Shown here piece by piece: positions 25,242 to 34,824 of a stretch of 64,000 nucleotides of DNA. Under the pieces are notes generated by a model. It was not told where the DNA came from and ran no database searches. It saw nothing but the letters and a program-made list of their open reading frames with translations. A program made the translations under genes and the position numbers. Origin of the DNA: Bifidobacterium catenulatum PV20-2 (GTDB lineage Bacteria > Actinomycetota > Actinomycetes > Actinomycetales > Bifidobacteriaceae); assembly GCF_000800455.1 (NCBI RefSeq), contig NZ_CP007456.1:620001-684000 (forward strand). The letters run 5' to 3'. Numbering within the stretch: the stretch's first letter is position 1; each line of letters opens with the position of its first letter.

Positions 25242-26252
25242 ATGAAGTACGCAGTGATCGGTGCAGGCGGAATGGGCATCCAGTACGGTGTGCTGCTGCA
25301 GGAATTCGCACACAAGGATGTCGATTTCATCGATACGTGGAAGCCGAATGTCGAGAAGATCCGCGAGCAAGGTGGCGCCTACGTGTCTCAAGATGGTGAA
25401 GACCGCCATCTTGTGCCGATCAACGTGTACTACCCGGAGGAATACGCCGGCCAGCCAGACGTGTGGATCGTGTTCCTCAAGCAGATGCAGCTTGACGGCG
25501 TGCTCAAGCGCTGTGCCCACCTGTTCAACGAGAAGCAGATTGTGTTCTCCGCCATGAACGGCTATGGACACTTCGAAAAGCTCAACGAATACTTCCCCAA
25601 AGACCGCATTTACGGCGGCACCGCACTGATCGGTGCCTACGTGTACGGCCCCGGCGATTTCAACTTCACCGGCGGAGCACATGCCAAGGCCATGAACCTG
25701 TGTGCCTACGCGGACGATGTGACTGACGAGGTGCGCAAACACGAGCAGGCGCTGTACGAGGATTTCGCAACGGCCACGCTCAACCCGACCATCGTGGACA
25801 ACTTCATCGGCATGTGCATGGCGAAAATCGTATTCAACTCGGTGCTGAACACGTTGTGTACCATGTACCAGATTCGTTTCGGCGAATTCCATGCGCATCC
25901 CGACGCGCGTTGGCTCACCGAACAGCTGGTCGATGAAGCTTACAGCGCGGCCGAAGCGGCCGGATACCAACTGTTGGGCACGCGCGAAACGGAAGTCGAA
26001 ACCATTCTGCATACCGCGGGCGTGGCACATCCGCTGCACTATCCGTCCATGTATCAAGACCTGACCAAGGGGCGTCCAACGGAAGTCGACTACATCAACG
26101 GCTATATCGCCAAAGTCGGACGCGAGCATGGCTACGAATGCAAGCTGCACGAATTCCTAACCCGCGAAGTGCATCTCGCCGAACAAGCCTTCGCCATCCA
26201 CAATCCAGACATCGTGAAACAAGCTGAGGCAGACGCCGAAGCAAGCAAATAA
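25242..26252 (+). CDS. Ketopantoate reductase-family (ApbA/PanE) oxidoreductase
   Basis: 336 aa. N-terminal Rossmann motif GAGGMGIQYG (residues 7-16), then AMNGYGHFEKL and GGTALIGAYVYGPG in the positions of the family NGxG and GVTxxG motifs, and a C-terminal helical domain with YPSMYQDLTKGRPTEVDYINGYIAKVG, which matches the conserved S(M)xxD...TEIDxxNG pattern. The reaction would be NADPH-linked reduction of a 2-keto acid. The setting, immediately before metQNI and an aminotransferase, suggests a role in 2-keto or 2-hydroxy acid analogues of methionine rather than pantothenate, but this is inference. Confidence 0.8.
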   Translation: MKYAVIGAGGMGIQYGVLLQEFAHKDVDFIDTWKPNVEKIREQGGAYVSQDGEDRHLVPINVYYPEEYAGQPDVWIVFLKQMQLDGVLKRCAHLFNEKQIVFSAMNGYGHFEKLNEYFPKDRIYGGTALIGAYVYGPGDFNFTGGAHAKAMNLCAYADDVTDEVRKHEQALYEDFATATLNPTIVDNFIGMCMAKIVFNSVLNTLCTMYQIRFGEFHAHPDARWLTEQLVDEAYSAAEAAGYQLLGTRETEVETILHTAGVAHPLHYPSMYQDLTKGRPTEVDYINGYIAKVGREHGYECKLHEFLTREVHLAEQAFAIHNPDIVKQAEADAEASK

Positions 26253-26340
26253 ACGGTCAATCATCAATCGCAATGAACGGTAGGTAGCTGCCAATTGCTG
26301 CGAAACAAACTTTTCGCACACCAATAAGAGAGGGGAAACC

Positions 26341-27213
26341 ATGACCATCACCATCGCCAAGAAGAGCGGCATCAAACGAATCGCCGCCGCAGTACTCGCC
26401 GCTGCAACACTTATTTCCGTTGCGGCATGCGGTTCCGGCAACAGCGCATCCGCATCCGACAGTCTGAATACCACGAAGGGCAAGACCACCACAATCACCG
26501 TCGGCGTGTGCGCAGGACCATACGGCGACATGGTCGACAAGGTTATCGCGCCACTGCTGAAAGATGACGGTTTCAAACTGAAAACCAAGCTGTTCAACGA
26601 TTATGTGCAGCCCAATAAGGCACTTGCATCTGGTTCCATTCAGGCGAATCTTTTCCAGCATGGCAATTATCTGAAGAAGTTCACCGCCGACAACAATCTC
26701 GACCTGACCTCCCTTGGACAGACCCCAACCCTTGGCTTGGGCATCTATTCCAACAAGTACAAGTCCATCGATGACATCGAAGACGGAGCTACGGTCGCAA
26801 TCGCCAACGATGGCTCTAACCTGGCACGTTCTCTCGGCGTGCTCCAGCAGCAGGGTCTGGTGACGCTCAAGGGCGAGGTTGATGCCACCAAGGCCACGGT
26901 CAACGATATCGCATCCAATCCGAAGAACCTCAAAATCAAAACGATCGATGCTGCACAGCTGGCCCGTTCCTTGGACACCGTTGATGTGGCTCTGGTGCCG
27001 GGCAACTACTCTTGGGCTGCTGATCTGAAGCCTGCCGACGCGCTCGCCTTGGAAAAGCAGGATGATGGTGTGATCGAAGTGTTCGTGGTCCGCACCCAGG
27101 ACGTCGATTCCGACTTCGGCAAGGCCGTCAAGAAACTGCTTGTCAGCCAGAAATTCAAGGACGCCATCGCCAAGAGCGAGTTCAAGGATTTCGGCAAGCC
27201 GAAGAACTGGTGA
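26341..27213 (+). CDS. metQ: Methionine ABC transporter binding lipoprotein MetQ
   Basis: 290-aa NlpA-family lipoprotein. Lipobox VAAC with the acylated C30, then ITVGVCAGPYGDMVDKVIAP, FNDYVQPNKALASGSIQANLFQH and a C-terminal SQKFKDAIAKSEF, all standard for MetQ. AGAGGGG precedes the ATG. Together with metN and metI it makes a D/L-methionine importer; some homologues also carry methionine sulfoxide or analogues. Confidence 0.92.
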   Translation: MTITIAKKSGIKRIAAAVLAAATLISVAACGSGNSASASDSLNTTKGKTTTITVGVCAGPYGDMVDKVIAPLLKDDGFKLKTKLFNDYVQPNKALASGSIQANLFQHGNYLKKFTADNNLDLTSLGQTPTLGLGIYSNKYKSIDDIEDGATVAIANDGSNLARSLGVLQQQGLVTLKGEVDATKATVNDIASNPKNLKIKTIDAAQLARSLDTVDVALVPGNYSWAADLKPADALALEKQDDGVIEVFVVRTQDVDSDFGKAVKKLLVSQKFKDAIAKSEFKDFGKPKNW

Positions 27214-27314
27214 TCCCGTCAGCGAAAGCTTACGACAGGCCCGCATGAGCCATAATCGGTAGCATGCGGGCCTGTCGTTCCGAACGGAACGATTCAAACG
27301 AAACGAGGAATGAA

Positions 27315-28376
27315 ATGAGCGTCATCGAACTGGACGACGTGTCGGTTGCTTTCCACGAAGGAGGTCGCACCGTAGAAGCGGTCAAGCATGTGAGCCTCAG
27401 CGTGGAAAAAGGCGAGATCTTCGGCATCGTCGGCTTTTCCGGAGCCGGCAAATCGACGTTGGTGCGCACCATCAACCTGCTGGAACGCCCGACCGGCGGT
27501 AAAGTGCTTATCGACGGCACCGACATTACGAGATTGAAGGGCGCGACCTTGCGCGAACTGCGCAAAAAGATCGGTTTCATCTTCCAAAGCTTCAATCTGA
27601 TCGCCAACGTCACCGTCGGCAAGAACATCGAATTCGCGCTGAAGGCGGGCGGATATCCGAAATCGCAATGGTCCGACCGTATCCACGAACTGCTGAGGCT
27701 CGTCGGCCTTGAAAGCAAGATTGACAGCTACCCGTCCAGCCTGTCAGGCGGACAGAAGCAGCGCGTGTCCATTGCGCGTGCGCTCGCCAACAAGCCGGAG
27801 ATTCTCTTGTGTGACGAGGCGACCAGCGCTCTGGACCTCGAAACCACGGAAGGCATTTTGGCGCTCTTGCAGCGCATCAACCGCGAACTGGGCATTACCA
27901 TCGTGTTCATCACGCATCAGCTTGACGTGGCGAAGCAGATTTTCGACCGAGTGGCCGTTATGGAAAACGGTGTGGTAGTGGAGCAAGGCAACACGTTCGA
28001 CGTGTTCAGTGCTCCGAAACATCCGACCACCAAAGCGTTGGTGGAACGCTATCTCGGCATTGCCGTGCCACCGCAATTGGTGCCATCGCTGCCGGCCGGC
28101 ACCATCGTGGAACTGCGATACAAGGGCGATGCGGCACTCGAACCGCTCATCAGCCAGGTTGCGCAGGATTACGGTGTGAGCATCGACGTGCTGCACGCGA
28201 ATGTGGAATATTTCGGATCGCAGGCCATCGGCATTCTGATTGTGCTTGTTTCCGGCGCGGGGGAGCCTCTGCTGCAGGCGTTGAATACGTTGAGAACGCA
28301 TGTGTTCAGCTATCGGGAACTTGATCGTGGGCAGCTGGTTGTGGCCGCCGAAGCTGCGGATAATCAGGAGGCGTGA
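27315..28376 (+). CDS. metN: Methionine ABC transporter ATPase MetN
   Basis: 353 aa. Walker A GFSGAGKS, Q-loop IGFIFQSFNL, signature LSGGQKQR, Walker B ILLCDEATSALD, H-loop ITHQLDV. The C-terminal 75 or so residues form a NIL domain (TIVELRYKGDAALEPLIS...), which in MetN binds methionine and causes trans-inhibition. Start chosen at 27315 after GAGGAA. Confidence 0.94.
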   Translation: MSVIELDDVSVAFHEGGRTVEAVKHVSLSVEKGEIFGIVGFSGAGKSTLVRTINLLERPTGGKVLIDGTDITRLKGATLRELRKKIGFIFQSFNLIANVTVGKNIEFALKAGGYPKSQWSDRIHELLRLVGLESKIDSYPSSLSGGQKQRVSIARALANKPEILLCDEATSALDLETTEGILALLQRINRELGITIVFITHQLDVAKQIFDRVAVMENGVVVEQGNTFDVFSAPKHPTTKALVERYLGIAVPPQLVPSLPAGTIVELRYKGDAALEPLISQVAQDYGVSIDVLHANVEYFGSQAIGILIVLVSGAGEPLLQALNTLRTHVFSYRELDRGQLVVAAEAADNQEA

Positions 28377-28381
28377 GAACA

Positions 28382-29041
28382 ATGGAAGAAACTCTGGAAA
28401 TCCTTCAAGACAATCTTGGGCAAGCACTGATCGACACGGCATATATGGTTGTGGTGTCGGCGATTATCGGCGTAGTGCTGGGCACGCTGGTGGCATTGCT
28501 GCTGTATTTGACTGAAAACCGCTTGTTTACGCCGAATCATGTGCTGAACGTTATTGTAGGGTTCATCGTAAATGCGATTCGCTCGCTGCCGTTCCTGATT
28601 CTCATGGTGGTGCTTATTCCGGTTGCGCAATTGATTTTGGGTGATCCTTACACGCCGACCGGTGGCGCAATCTCCCTGTCGGTCGCCGCGGTGCCGTTCT
28701 TCGCGCGAATCGCGGAAAGCGCGTTCTCCGAAGTTGATCCGGGCTTGCTTGAGGCTGCCATCTCCACTGGCGCTACCACACGCCAAATCATTGTGGATGC
28801 GGTGTTTCCGCAAGCTTTGCCGTCGTTTATTCGCGGCGTGGTGCTCACCATCATTTCGTTGATTGGCTATTCCGCAATGGTCGGCACCATCGGCGCCGGC
28901 GGCATCGGCGATATGGCCATTCAATACGGCTATAACCGTTACGAAACCGGCGTGCTCGTTGTGATTGTTATTATTCTGATCGTCATTGTGCAGATCATTC
29001 AATGGATTGGCGATTGGTTCGCACGCAAGGTGACGCACTGA
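28382..29041 (+). CDS. metI: Methionine ABC transporter permease MetI
   Basis: 219-aa permease with five membrane spans. IRSLPFLILMVVLIP and the EAA loop LLEAAISTGATTRQIIVDAVFPQALP are typical. AGGAGG at 28366-28371 favours the ATG at 28382 over the GTG at 28373. Confidence 0.94.
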   Translation: MEETLEILQDNLGQALIDTAYMVVVSAIIGVVLGTLVALLLYLTENRLFTPNHVLNVIVGFIVNAIRSLPFLILMVVLIPVAQLILGDPYTPTGGAISLSVAAVPFFARIAESAFSEVDPGLLEAAISTGATTRQIIVDAVFPQALPSFIRGVVLTIISLIGYSAMVGTIGAGGIGDMAIQYGYNRYETGVLVVIVIILIVIVQIIQWIGDWFARKVTH

Positions 29042-29103
29042 TGGTTGCGTATATGCGTGAATGTGCGCATATGCAGTCGCGCGATGATAGGGAGGGTTGA
29101 TTA

Positions 29104-30279
29104 ATGACTTCGTATGTTTCTCCTGTTGCGTTCACTACGGTGGCGCAGTCGATTCCGCCGAATGTGTTTGCCGATATGGATCGCAAAGTGGCTGCCGCGG
29201 TTGCCGGTGGGGCTGATGTGATTGATTTGGCCAAAGGCAATCCAGACGCGTTTCCTGCTGATTTCATTCGAGAAGTAGCCAAAAAAGCGGTTGACGATCC
29301 GGCAAATGCCCGGTATTCGCCATTCGATGGCAAGCCAAGTTTTCTGCAGGCTGCCGAACAGTGGTATCGCAATACGTACGGTGTTGAGGTCGATTGGAAA
29401 ACCCAGCTTTTTGCCGTGGAGGGTGCGGTTGATGGTCTGGCGTCTCTGTTCGCCGTGCTTGTTTCGCCGGGTGACGCCGTGGCATACGCCGATCCGTATT
29501 ATCCCTCGTACCATTGCATGACGGTTATGAGCCAAGCTGAGGAGGTGCTGCTGCCGTCGCTGCCGGAACGTGGTTTTCTGCCGGACTTGGATGTAGTGCC
29601 TGCCGATACGTGGAATCGCGTGAAGGTGCTGGTGCTCAACTATCCGAACAATCCGACGGGCGCGCAGGCGCCGCGCGAGTTTCTTGAGCGGGCCATCGAA
29701 TTGGCGCACGAATACCATTTCGCCATCGTGCAGGATTTCGCCTACGCCGGTTTGGGTGTGGAATCGCAGCAGATCAGCATTCTGTCATTGCCGGACGCGT
29801 TCGACGTGGCCGTCGAAGTGTGTTCGCTGTCGAAAATGTATGCGATGGCCGGCTGGCGTGCCGGTTTCATCGCGGGCAACGACGATATTGTGTCTCATGT
29901 GAAGCAGTACCACTATCAAATGGGTTCCATGGTTACGTCCAGCATTCAAGACGCGGGCACTGCGGCGTTGCTGTCGGATCAGAGCTGTGTGGCCGAACTT
30001 GCGGAACGGTATGCGTCTCGTCGCGAAATCGTTGCAGGTGGATTGCGTGAAGCCGGACTTGATGTCTTCGATTCAGACGGTGGCATCTACGCTTGGGTAC
30101 ATGCTCCTGAAAATCAGACGGGTGAACAGTTTGCCGACACGCTGCTGGAACGTACGGCCGTCGCCGCGCTGCCGGGCACGTGTTTTGGCAAAGTGGGCAA
30201 GGATTACGTACGATTCAGCCTGCTCAAATCCGAAGATCAGTTGCGTGAGGCTGTGCGTAGAATCGCTGAAATACTGTAG
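29104..30279 (+). CDS. Class I/II PLP-dependent aminotransferase
   Basis: 391-aa fold type I aminotransferase. PLP contacts: NYPNNPTGA, the DFAYAGL aspartate and the Schiff-base lysine K244 in SLSKMYAMAGWRAGF; C-terminal RFSLLKSEDQLREAVRR. It follows metI by 62 bp with GGGAGG nearby, so it is likely in the methionine import operon. A role in transaminating methionine or its keto acid is plausible from context; aspartate or LL-diaminopimelate-type activity cannot be ruled out. Confidence 0.85.
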   Translation: MTSYVSPVAFTTVAQSIPPNVFADMDRKVAAAVAGGADVIDLAKGNPDAFPADFIREVAKKAVDDPANARYSPFDGKPSFLQAAEQWYRNTYGVEVDWKTQLFAVEGAVDGLASLFAVLVSPGDAVAYADPYYPSYHCMTVMSQAEEVLLPSLPERGFLPDLDVVPADTWNRVKVLVLNYPNNPTGAQAPREFLERAIELAHEYHFAIVQDFAYAGLGVESQQISILSLPDAFDVAVEVCSLSKMYAMAGWRAGFIAGNDDIVSHVKQYHYQMGSMVTSSIQDAGTAALLSDQSCVAELAERYASRREIVAGGLREAGLDVFDSDGGIYAWVHAPENQTGEQFADTLLERTAVAALPGTCFGKVGKDYVRFSLLKSEDQLREAVRRIAEIL

Positions 30280-30320
30280 TTTTTCCGGTGTTTTCGCATT
30301 TTCGTATGCGTGTGAACGAT

Positions 30321-30382
30321 AAAAAGGGCCCTTGCTTTCGTGATGTTTCTCTTTCGATCGTCATGAAAGCAAGGGCCTTTTT
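30321..30382 (+). terminator. Strong terminator after the methionine operon
   Basis: Left arm 30321-30339 (AAAAAGGGCCCTTGCTTTC) pairs with 30365-30382 with a single bulged G, giving an 18-bp stem and a T5 end. Confidence 0.9.
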
Positions 30383-30486
30383 GCATGCCTGCTTTGTGAT
30401 ATGCATGTCGCGATTGGTTATTCGTTTTTTTATAGTGCTATACAAAAAAATAATAACTGTTTCAAGAATCGCAATACCGCGCGGTG

Positions 30487-30553
30487 CTGTCAAAACCCAT
30501 AAGCAATGCCTATAAGCGAGCCAGCGTTTTGCCTGTTGTCGCGTTGTTCAATG
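30487..30553 (+). promoter_or_regulatory. Promoter/leader with CATAA-N8-TATA motif (copy A)
   Basis: CTGTCA (30487-30492), CATAA (30498-30502), TATAAG (30511-30516) and GTTGTTCAATG (30543-30553). The same elements occur before the gene at 37089, with the TATA to GTTGTTCAATG distance (32 nt) identical and GCGG...TGTCAAAA and GCGTTT also conserved. This is probably a promoter overlapped by an operator plus a conserved 5' UTR segment. It should drive the UroD-like gene and the Liv-type transporter. Confidence 0.6.
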
Positions 30554-30619
30554 GCGTTAGTTCATGAACGAACAGTTCAACCGCAAGACTTTGCACAAAC
30601 TTTTTTGGAGGAATTGAAC

Positions 30620-31666
30620 ATGTCCATCAACCGTCGCCAGGCATTCCATGACATCGCCCGCCATCGTTCCGCAGACGTTCCTTATTTGACAGCCGCATGG
30701 CAGCACCTGATCGGCCACGAGTATGGAGCCGACGATTTCGCCGACGCTTACATCGATTTCGTGAACAAGTGGGATTGGGATTGGGTCAAAATCAACCCGC
30801 GTGCCATCTACTACGCCGAGGCATGGGGGTCCAAGTACGATCCCAACGAGTATGACGGCTATGTGATTCCACGTAAGCTAGAAGACGTGGTCAAGACGCC
30901 GTCCGACCTTGCGAAGATCGTCGAGCTCGATCCGAAAGCCAACGAAGTGCTCAGCCAGCAATATGCGTCCGCAGCCAAGATTCGCGCGGCCTTCACTGAC
31001 CGAGCCGTACTGCAGTCCATTTTCAACCCTTTGAGCGTGCTGCTGCAGCTTGCCGATGTGCCGCTGTATCCCAGCGACCAATATGCCACCCCGGTACTCA
31101 CCCGTGACGAACTCGTGTTCGATCATGCCGACGAAGCCAAGCAGGCACTGACCAACATCGCCAACACTCTGGCTACCTACGCGGTCGCGCTGGTTACTCC
31201 GGTCGAACAGGGTGGTGCGGGACTTGACGGCATTTTCTTCGCGCTCACCGGGACCGTGAGCGAAGGTTACTTCACCAAGGAACAGTACGCTGAGTTCGGC
31301 GAACCGTACGATCGTATTGTGCTCGACGCCATCAAGAACGCCAATCCCGACGCCGAAGTGTTATTGCACACCTGTCGCGCCTTCTCCAACCCGGACTGGT
31401 TCGACGATTACGGCGTCGAAATCGTGCAGTGGGACCAGTACCTCGATGGTAATCCGCAGATCGACGCGGATCTCAAGGTCGTTCCAGTCGGCGGCCCGAG
31501 CTTCACGGACTTCGCCACCAATGGTGACGCCAATGTGGTCAAGGCGGACATTGAGAAGGTCATCGCGCTGCGCGGAGGCAAGCCGTTCCTGCTGTCACCA
31601 AGCTGCACCGTGCCGACGCCGGCCAGTGAGGAATCGTTGCAGGCGCTCGCCGCGGCACGCGCCTGA
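30620..31666 (+). CDS. UroD-superfamily protein with HxC...C zinc motif, candidate thiol methyltransferase
   Basis: 348-aa protein of the uroporphyrinogen decarboxylase fold. It carries H250-T-C252 in VLLHTC and C329 in SPSCTVPTP, 77 residues later. This is the zinc-ligand pattern of MtaA/MtbA-type corrinoid:thiol methyltransferases, not a feature of true HemE, and no haem genes are near. The neighbourhood is methionine import and homocysteine/cysteine synthesis, so activation of a thiol such as homocysteine for methyl transfer is the favoured inference; the methyl donor may be what the following ABC system imports. GGAGG lies 8 nt before the ATG; an in-frame ATG at 30551 is less likely. No corrinoid protein is visible nearby, which is the main doubt. 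Confidence 0.72.
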   Translation: MSINRRQAFHDIARHRSADVPYLTAAWQHLIGHEYGADDFADAYIDFVNKWDWDWVKINPRAIYYAEAWGSKYDPNEYDGYVIPRKLEDVVKTPSDLAKIVELDPKANEVLSQQYASAAKIRAAFTDRAVLQSIFNPLSVLLQLADVPLYPSDQYATPVLTRDELVFDHADEAKQALTNIANTLATYAVALVTPVEQGGAGLDGIFFALTGTVSEGYFTKEQYAEFGEPYDRIVLDAIKNANPDAEVLLHTCRAFSNPDWFDDYGVEIVQWDQYLDGNPQIDADLKVVPVGGPSFTDFATNGDANVVKADIEKVIALRGGKPFLLSPSCTVPTPASEESLQALAAARA

Positions 31667-31713
31667 GTCCGAGATTTTCCATACGAAAGCAAGAAGAGAG
31701 GAACTTGTTGATT

Positions 31714-32892
31714 ATGTCGTTGAAGGTAACTGCGAAGAAAGCATTGGTCGCACTGGCCGCGGTTGGTGTGCTGTCAAGCCTGTCCGCATGTGGTTTGGGT
31801 GGAGACAATGCCAACTCCTCGTCCGCATCCAATGATTCCGATACGGTGAACATCGGCGTGCTGTACCCGAAAACAGGCCAGTATGCCGAATACGGCAAGA
31901 TGTTCCAGCAGGGACTTGATTTGGCCGTCGAAAAAGTGAATGCCGACGGTGGCGTGCAAGGCAAGAAACTCGGTCTAAAATACTACGACACGCAGTCCGA
32001 TGCCAAACAGGACGCTTCCGTAGCGCCGAAGATCGCCGCCGACCAATCGATTATCGCGGTGGTGGGCGATTATACCTCTCCGGCTTCCTCGGCGGCTTCT
32101 CCGACTTTCCAGCAGGCGGGTCTTGTGCACTACGGCTTCAATAATTCCGCGCCGACGTTCACTGACACCGGTGACCATGTGTGGACGCCGCAGATTGGCC
32201 AGGACATCCAGCAGAAGGCCAATGCCGACATTGTTGCCAAGCATGCGAAGAAGATTTCCGTGGTCTACATCGAAAACGATTGGGGCAAGCAGGCCTACCA
32301 GTATTTCAAGGAGGAAGCGGAGAAGCAGGGTGTTGAAATCGCCTACGAATCTTCCTATCTGCCTGATTCAACTGATCTTTCCCCGATTCTGATTCCCGCA
32401 CGCGACGCCCAGCCTGATGCCGTCGTCGATATCGGTTACGGTCCGGACGGCGCTCTGGTCATCAACACGTTGCGAGACAAGCTTGGCTTCACGGGCGAGT
32501 ATTTCGGCGGTCAGGAGACCAGCGAGTTCTTGAACCTTGCGGGCAAGAACGCCGAAGGCGCCATTATCACCGGCTGCTTCTCCGCCGAAGGTACCAAGGA
32601 TGAGAAGGCGCAACAGTTCGTCAAGGACTTCAACGCTAAGTATGGTAAGAATCCGGGCAACTTCGAAGTGACCGCATACCAGTCGATTATTGATCTGGCG
32701 TACGCGGCTAACAAGGAGGGCGCAACCCGCGATGGCATTCAGAAGGGATTGCAGACCATCACTGATTTCCCCCTGTACCAAGGCAACGGCGGCACGTTCA
32801 AGTTCAACCAGAAGACGCGCAGGGCCGACGATATCGATCCGATTCTGCTGATTGTCAAGGATGGCAAGTTCGTGCAGTATGACGGCGAATGA
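31714..32892 (+). CDS. Liv-type ABC transporter substrate-binding lipoprotein
   Basis: 392-aa SBP family 6 protein. Lipobox LSAC (Cys about residue 26), a Ser/Asn-rich linker, then VNIGVLYPKTGQYAEYGKMF and the two-lobe receptor fold (IENDWGKQAYQYFKEEAEKQGV). The family covers branched-chain amino acids but also amides, urea and other small molecules. The context of sulfur genes makes leucine-type amino acids less certain. TTG codons at 31705 and 31708 are alternative starts. Confidence 0.88.
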   Translation: MSLKVTAKKALVALAAVGVLSSLSACGLGGDNANSSSASNDSDTVNIGVLYPKTGQYAEYGKMFQQGLDLAVEKVNADGGVQGKKLGLKYYDTQSDAKQDASVAPKIAADQSIIAVVGDYTSPASSAASPTFQQAGLVHYGFNNSAPTFTDTGDHVWTPQIGQDIQQKANADIVAKHAKKISVVYIENDWGKQAYQYFKEEAEKQGVEIAYESSYLPDSTDLSPILIPARDAQPDAVVDIGYGPDGALVINTLRDKLGFTGEYFGGQETSEFLNLAGKNAEGAIITGCFSAEGTKDEKAQQFVKDFNAKYGKNPGNFEVTAYQSIIDLAYAANKEGATRDGIQKGLQTITDFPLYQGNGGTFKFNQKTRRADDIDPILLIVKDGKFVQYDGE

Positions 32893-32899
32893 TGAACTG

Positions 32900-32944
32900 C
32901 CGGGAATGCCGGATTCCATCATGACGTGAATTCGGCATTCCCGG
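32900..32944 (+). terminator. Intra-operon hairpin between binding protein and permease
   Basis: Perfect 12-bp arms CCGGGAATGCCG (32900-32911) and 32933-32944, with a further ATTC/GAAT inside, then TTTT. It probably attenuates transcription so that the binding protein is made in excess over the membrane parts. Confidence 0.82.
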
Positions 32945-33006
32945 TTTTGCCGTTGAAAAGCGTGCGGAAACGTTGAGGAACGTGGAGTGATCGGAAGAGA
33001 AAACAG

Positions 33007-34821
33007 ATGATAGATACGTTATTTTCAGGGCTGATTCACGGCAGCGCCTACGCGCTGGTCGCGGTCGGCATGTCACTGGTGTTCGGTGTAGCGAATGTCA
33101 CCAACTTCGCCCAAGGATCATTGGTGGCTGTCGGTATGATGATGGCATGGTGGCTGGGTTCATCGCTTGGTTGGGGCATCGTGCCAACGGTCATCGTGGT
33201 GGTACTGGTCACCGCATTGCTGGGATTGCTGCTTAATATAGCGGTGATTTCGCCGCTTGAAGGGCGCAAGCCGATTGCCGCGTTGCTGGCGACCATCGGC
33301 GTCGGTCAGATTCTTGACAATGGTTTGCAGATTATTTTCGGACCGCAGACACGCCCGTTTCCTAAGCTGCTTGATACCTATAATTTCCAGGCATTCGGTG
33401 TGCGTTTCGGCACGTCTGACGTGGTTATGGTCATTTTTGCGATTGCTTCCATGCTTGCGCTATGGGCGTTCCTGAAATTCGGTAAAACCGGTCAGGCCAT
33501 TCGGGCCACTTCGCAGGATTCAGAAGCCGCGCGGCAGATGGGCATTCCAGTACGTTCCATTCGTAACATTTCATTTGTCATCGGAGCGGTACTTGCAGGT
33601 GTTTCCGGTATTTTCGTTGGCTTGTTCAACGGCAACATCAACCCGGCGAACGGTGGAACCATCGGCATGACCGCGTTCGTTGCGGCCACCATTGGCGGTC
33701 TTGGATCCATTCCGGGGGCCCTTGCCGGTGGCGTGGTGCTCGGCGTGGTTGAAGCATTGGGTATCTCCTGGCTGGGCGACGGCGCTCATGACCTCATCAC
33801 TTTCGGCGCGCTGTTGATCATTCTGATTGTGCGTCCGCAGGGCTTACTCGGCAAGAATGTCGATGTTAAATCCGAACCGCTTACCGGCACGTTCCTCGGT
33901 GGTGGCCGACCGATCACCTTGCCGTGGTGGGGCAATCTCATCGGCGCGGTGGTGCTGCTCACAACCCCGTTCTTCTTCAACGACTACCTGTCCGGTATCG
34001 GTACCCAAGTCGCGATTTATGCGATTGCGGCGGTCGGTCTGACGCTGATTTCCGGTTCCGCGGGCCAAACGATTCTCGGCATGGCCGGTCCGTTCGCGGT
34101 TGGCGCTTACGCTTCGGCCATTCTGACCACGCAATTGCACTGGCCGTTCCTGTTGGCTCTGATCGCCGCTGGTCTGATCGCGGCCATCGCCGCCAGCGTC
34201 CTCACCTTCCCCGTGTGGAAGCTTGCCGGTCATTATGTGGCCATCGCCACTATCGGCGTCGGCTATGTGATGGTCGCCATTATTCGACTGGCCGAGCCGT
34301 TGACCAAGGGTTCTCTTGGCATTCAGGGCATTCCGTTCCCGAACGTGTTAGGACAGCCGCTATACACCCAGCAAATGCAGTACCTGCTTGACATCATTGT
34401 GCTGTTGGTCGCATTGGTGGTAGTCAGCCGCATTCGTTCCTCGCATCTGGGGCATGTGTTTGAAGCCATCGGTTCCGATCAGGATGCCGCTGAGGCATTG
34501 AGTATCCGAACCGGTGCCTATAAGGCGCTCGCTTACGCGTTGGCGGCGTTCTTCGCAGGATTGGCCGGCTCTCTTCTGGCGCATCAATACACGTACATCG
34601 ATCCGACGATTTTCAACGTCAACATGTCGTTGCTGATTTTGACGGTGATTGTGATGGGTGGCATGAATTCGCCGCTTGGCGCCGTGCTCGGCTCCGTCAT
34701 TCTGATTGGCGGCCCGGAATTGCTTCGTTTTGCATCTGACACGCGCGTGCTGCTGTATGGCGTGCTGCTGGTGCTCGTCATTATGTTCCGACCGCAGGGT
34801 CTTTTCGCAAAGAAGGTGTGA
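33007..34821 (+). CDS. Fused LivH-LivM-type ABC transporter permease
   Basis: 604 aa in one chain. The first half (to about residue 285) is LivH-like (FGVANVTNFAQGSLVAVG, RATSQDSEAARQMGIPV, FVAATIGGLGSIPGALAGG); the second half is LivM-like (YAIAAVGLTLISGSAGQTIL, EAIGSDQDAAEALSIRT, GGMNSPLGAVLGS). The join carries a short charged linker (KNVDVKSEPLTGT). Each half alone matches the size of a separate subunit. The natural heterodimer is therefore encoded as one polypeptide. Only 3 bp separate it from the ATPase gene. Confidence 0.9.
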   Translation: MIDTLFSGLIHGSAYALVAVGMSLVFGVANVTNFAQGSLVAVGMMMAWWLGSSLGWGIVPTVIVVVLVTALLGLLLNIAVISPLEGRKPIAALLATIGVGQILDNGLQIIFGPQTRPFPKLLDTYNFQAFGVRFGTSDVVMVIFAIASMLALWAFLKFGKTGQAIRATSQDSEAARQMGIPVRSIRNISFVIGAVLAGVSGIFVGLFNGNINPANGGTIGMTAFVAATIGGLGSIPGALAGGVVLGVVEALGISWLGDGAHDLITFGALLIILIVRPQGLLGKNVDVKSEPLTGTFLGGGRPITLPWWGNLIGAVVLLTTPFFFNDYLSGIGTQVAIYAIAAVGLTLISGSAGQTILGMAGPFAVGAYASAILTTQLHWPFLLALIAAGLIAAIAASVLTFPVWKLAGHYVAIATIGVGYVMVAIIRLAEPLTKGSLGIQGIPFPNVLGQPLYTQQMQYLLDIIVLLVALVVVSRIRSSHLGHVFEAIGSDQDAAEALSIRTGAYKALAYALAAFFAGLAGSLLAHQYTYIDPTIFNVNMSLLILTVIVMGGMNSPLGAVLGSVILIGGPELLRFASDTRVLLYGVLLVLVIMFRPQGLFAKKV

Positions 34822-34824
34822 GCA

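Noticed and set aside
30424..30452. AT-rich near-palindrome (T7-ATAG / CTATA-A7) as an operator
   Set aside because: Low complexity, with an internal bulge; more likely an UP-type AT-rich stretch upstream of promoter copy A.
30620..31666. Haem biosynthesis gene hemE
   Set aside because: Same fold, but the HxC...C zinc pattern and sulfur-gene context point to thiol methyl transfer, and no other haem genes are near.
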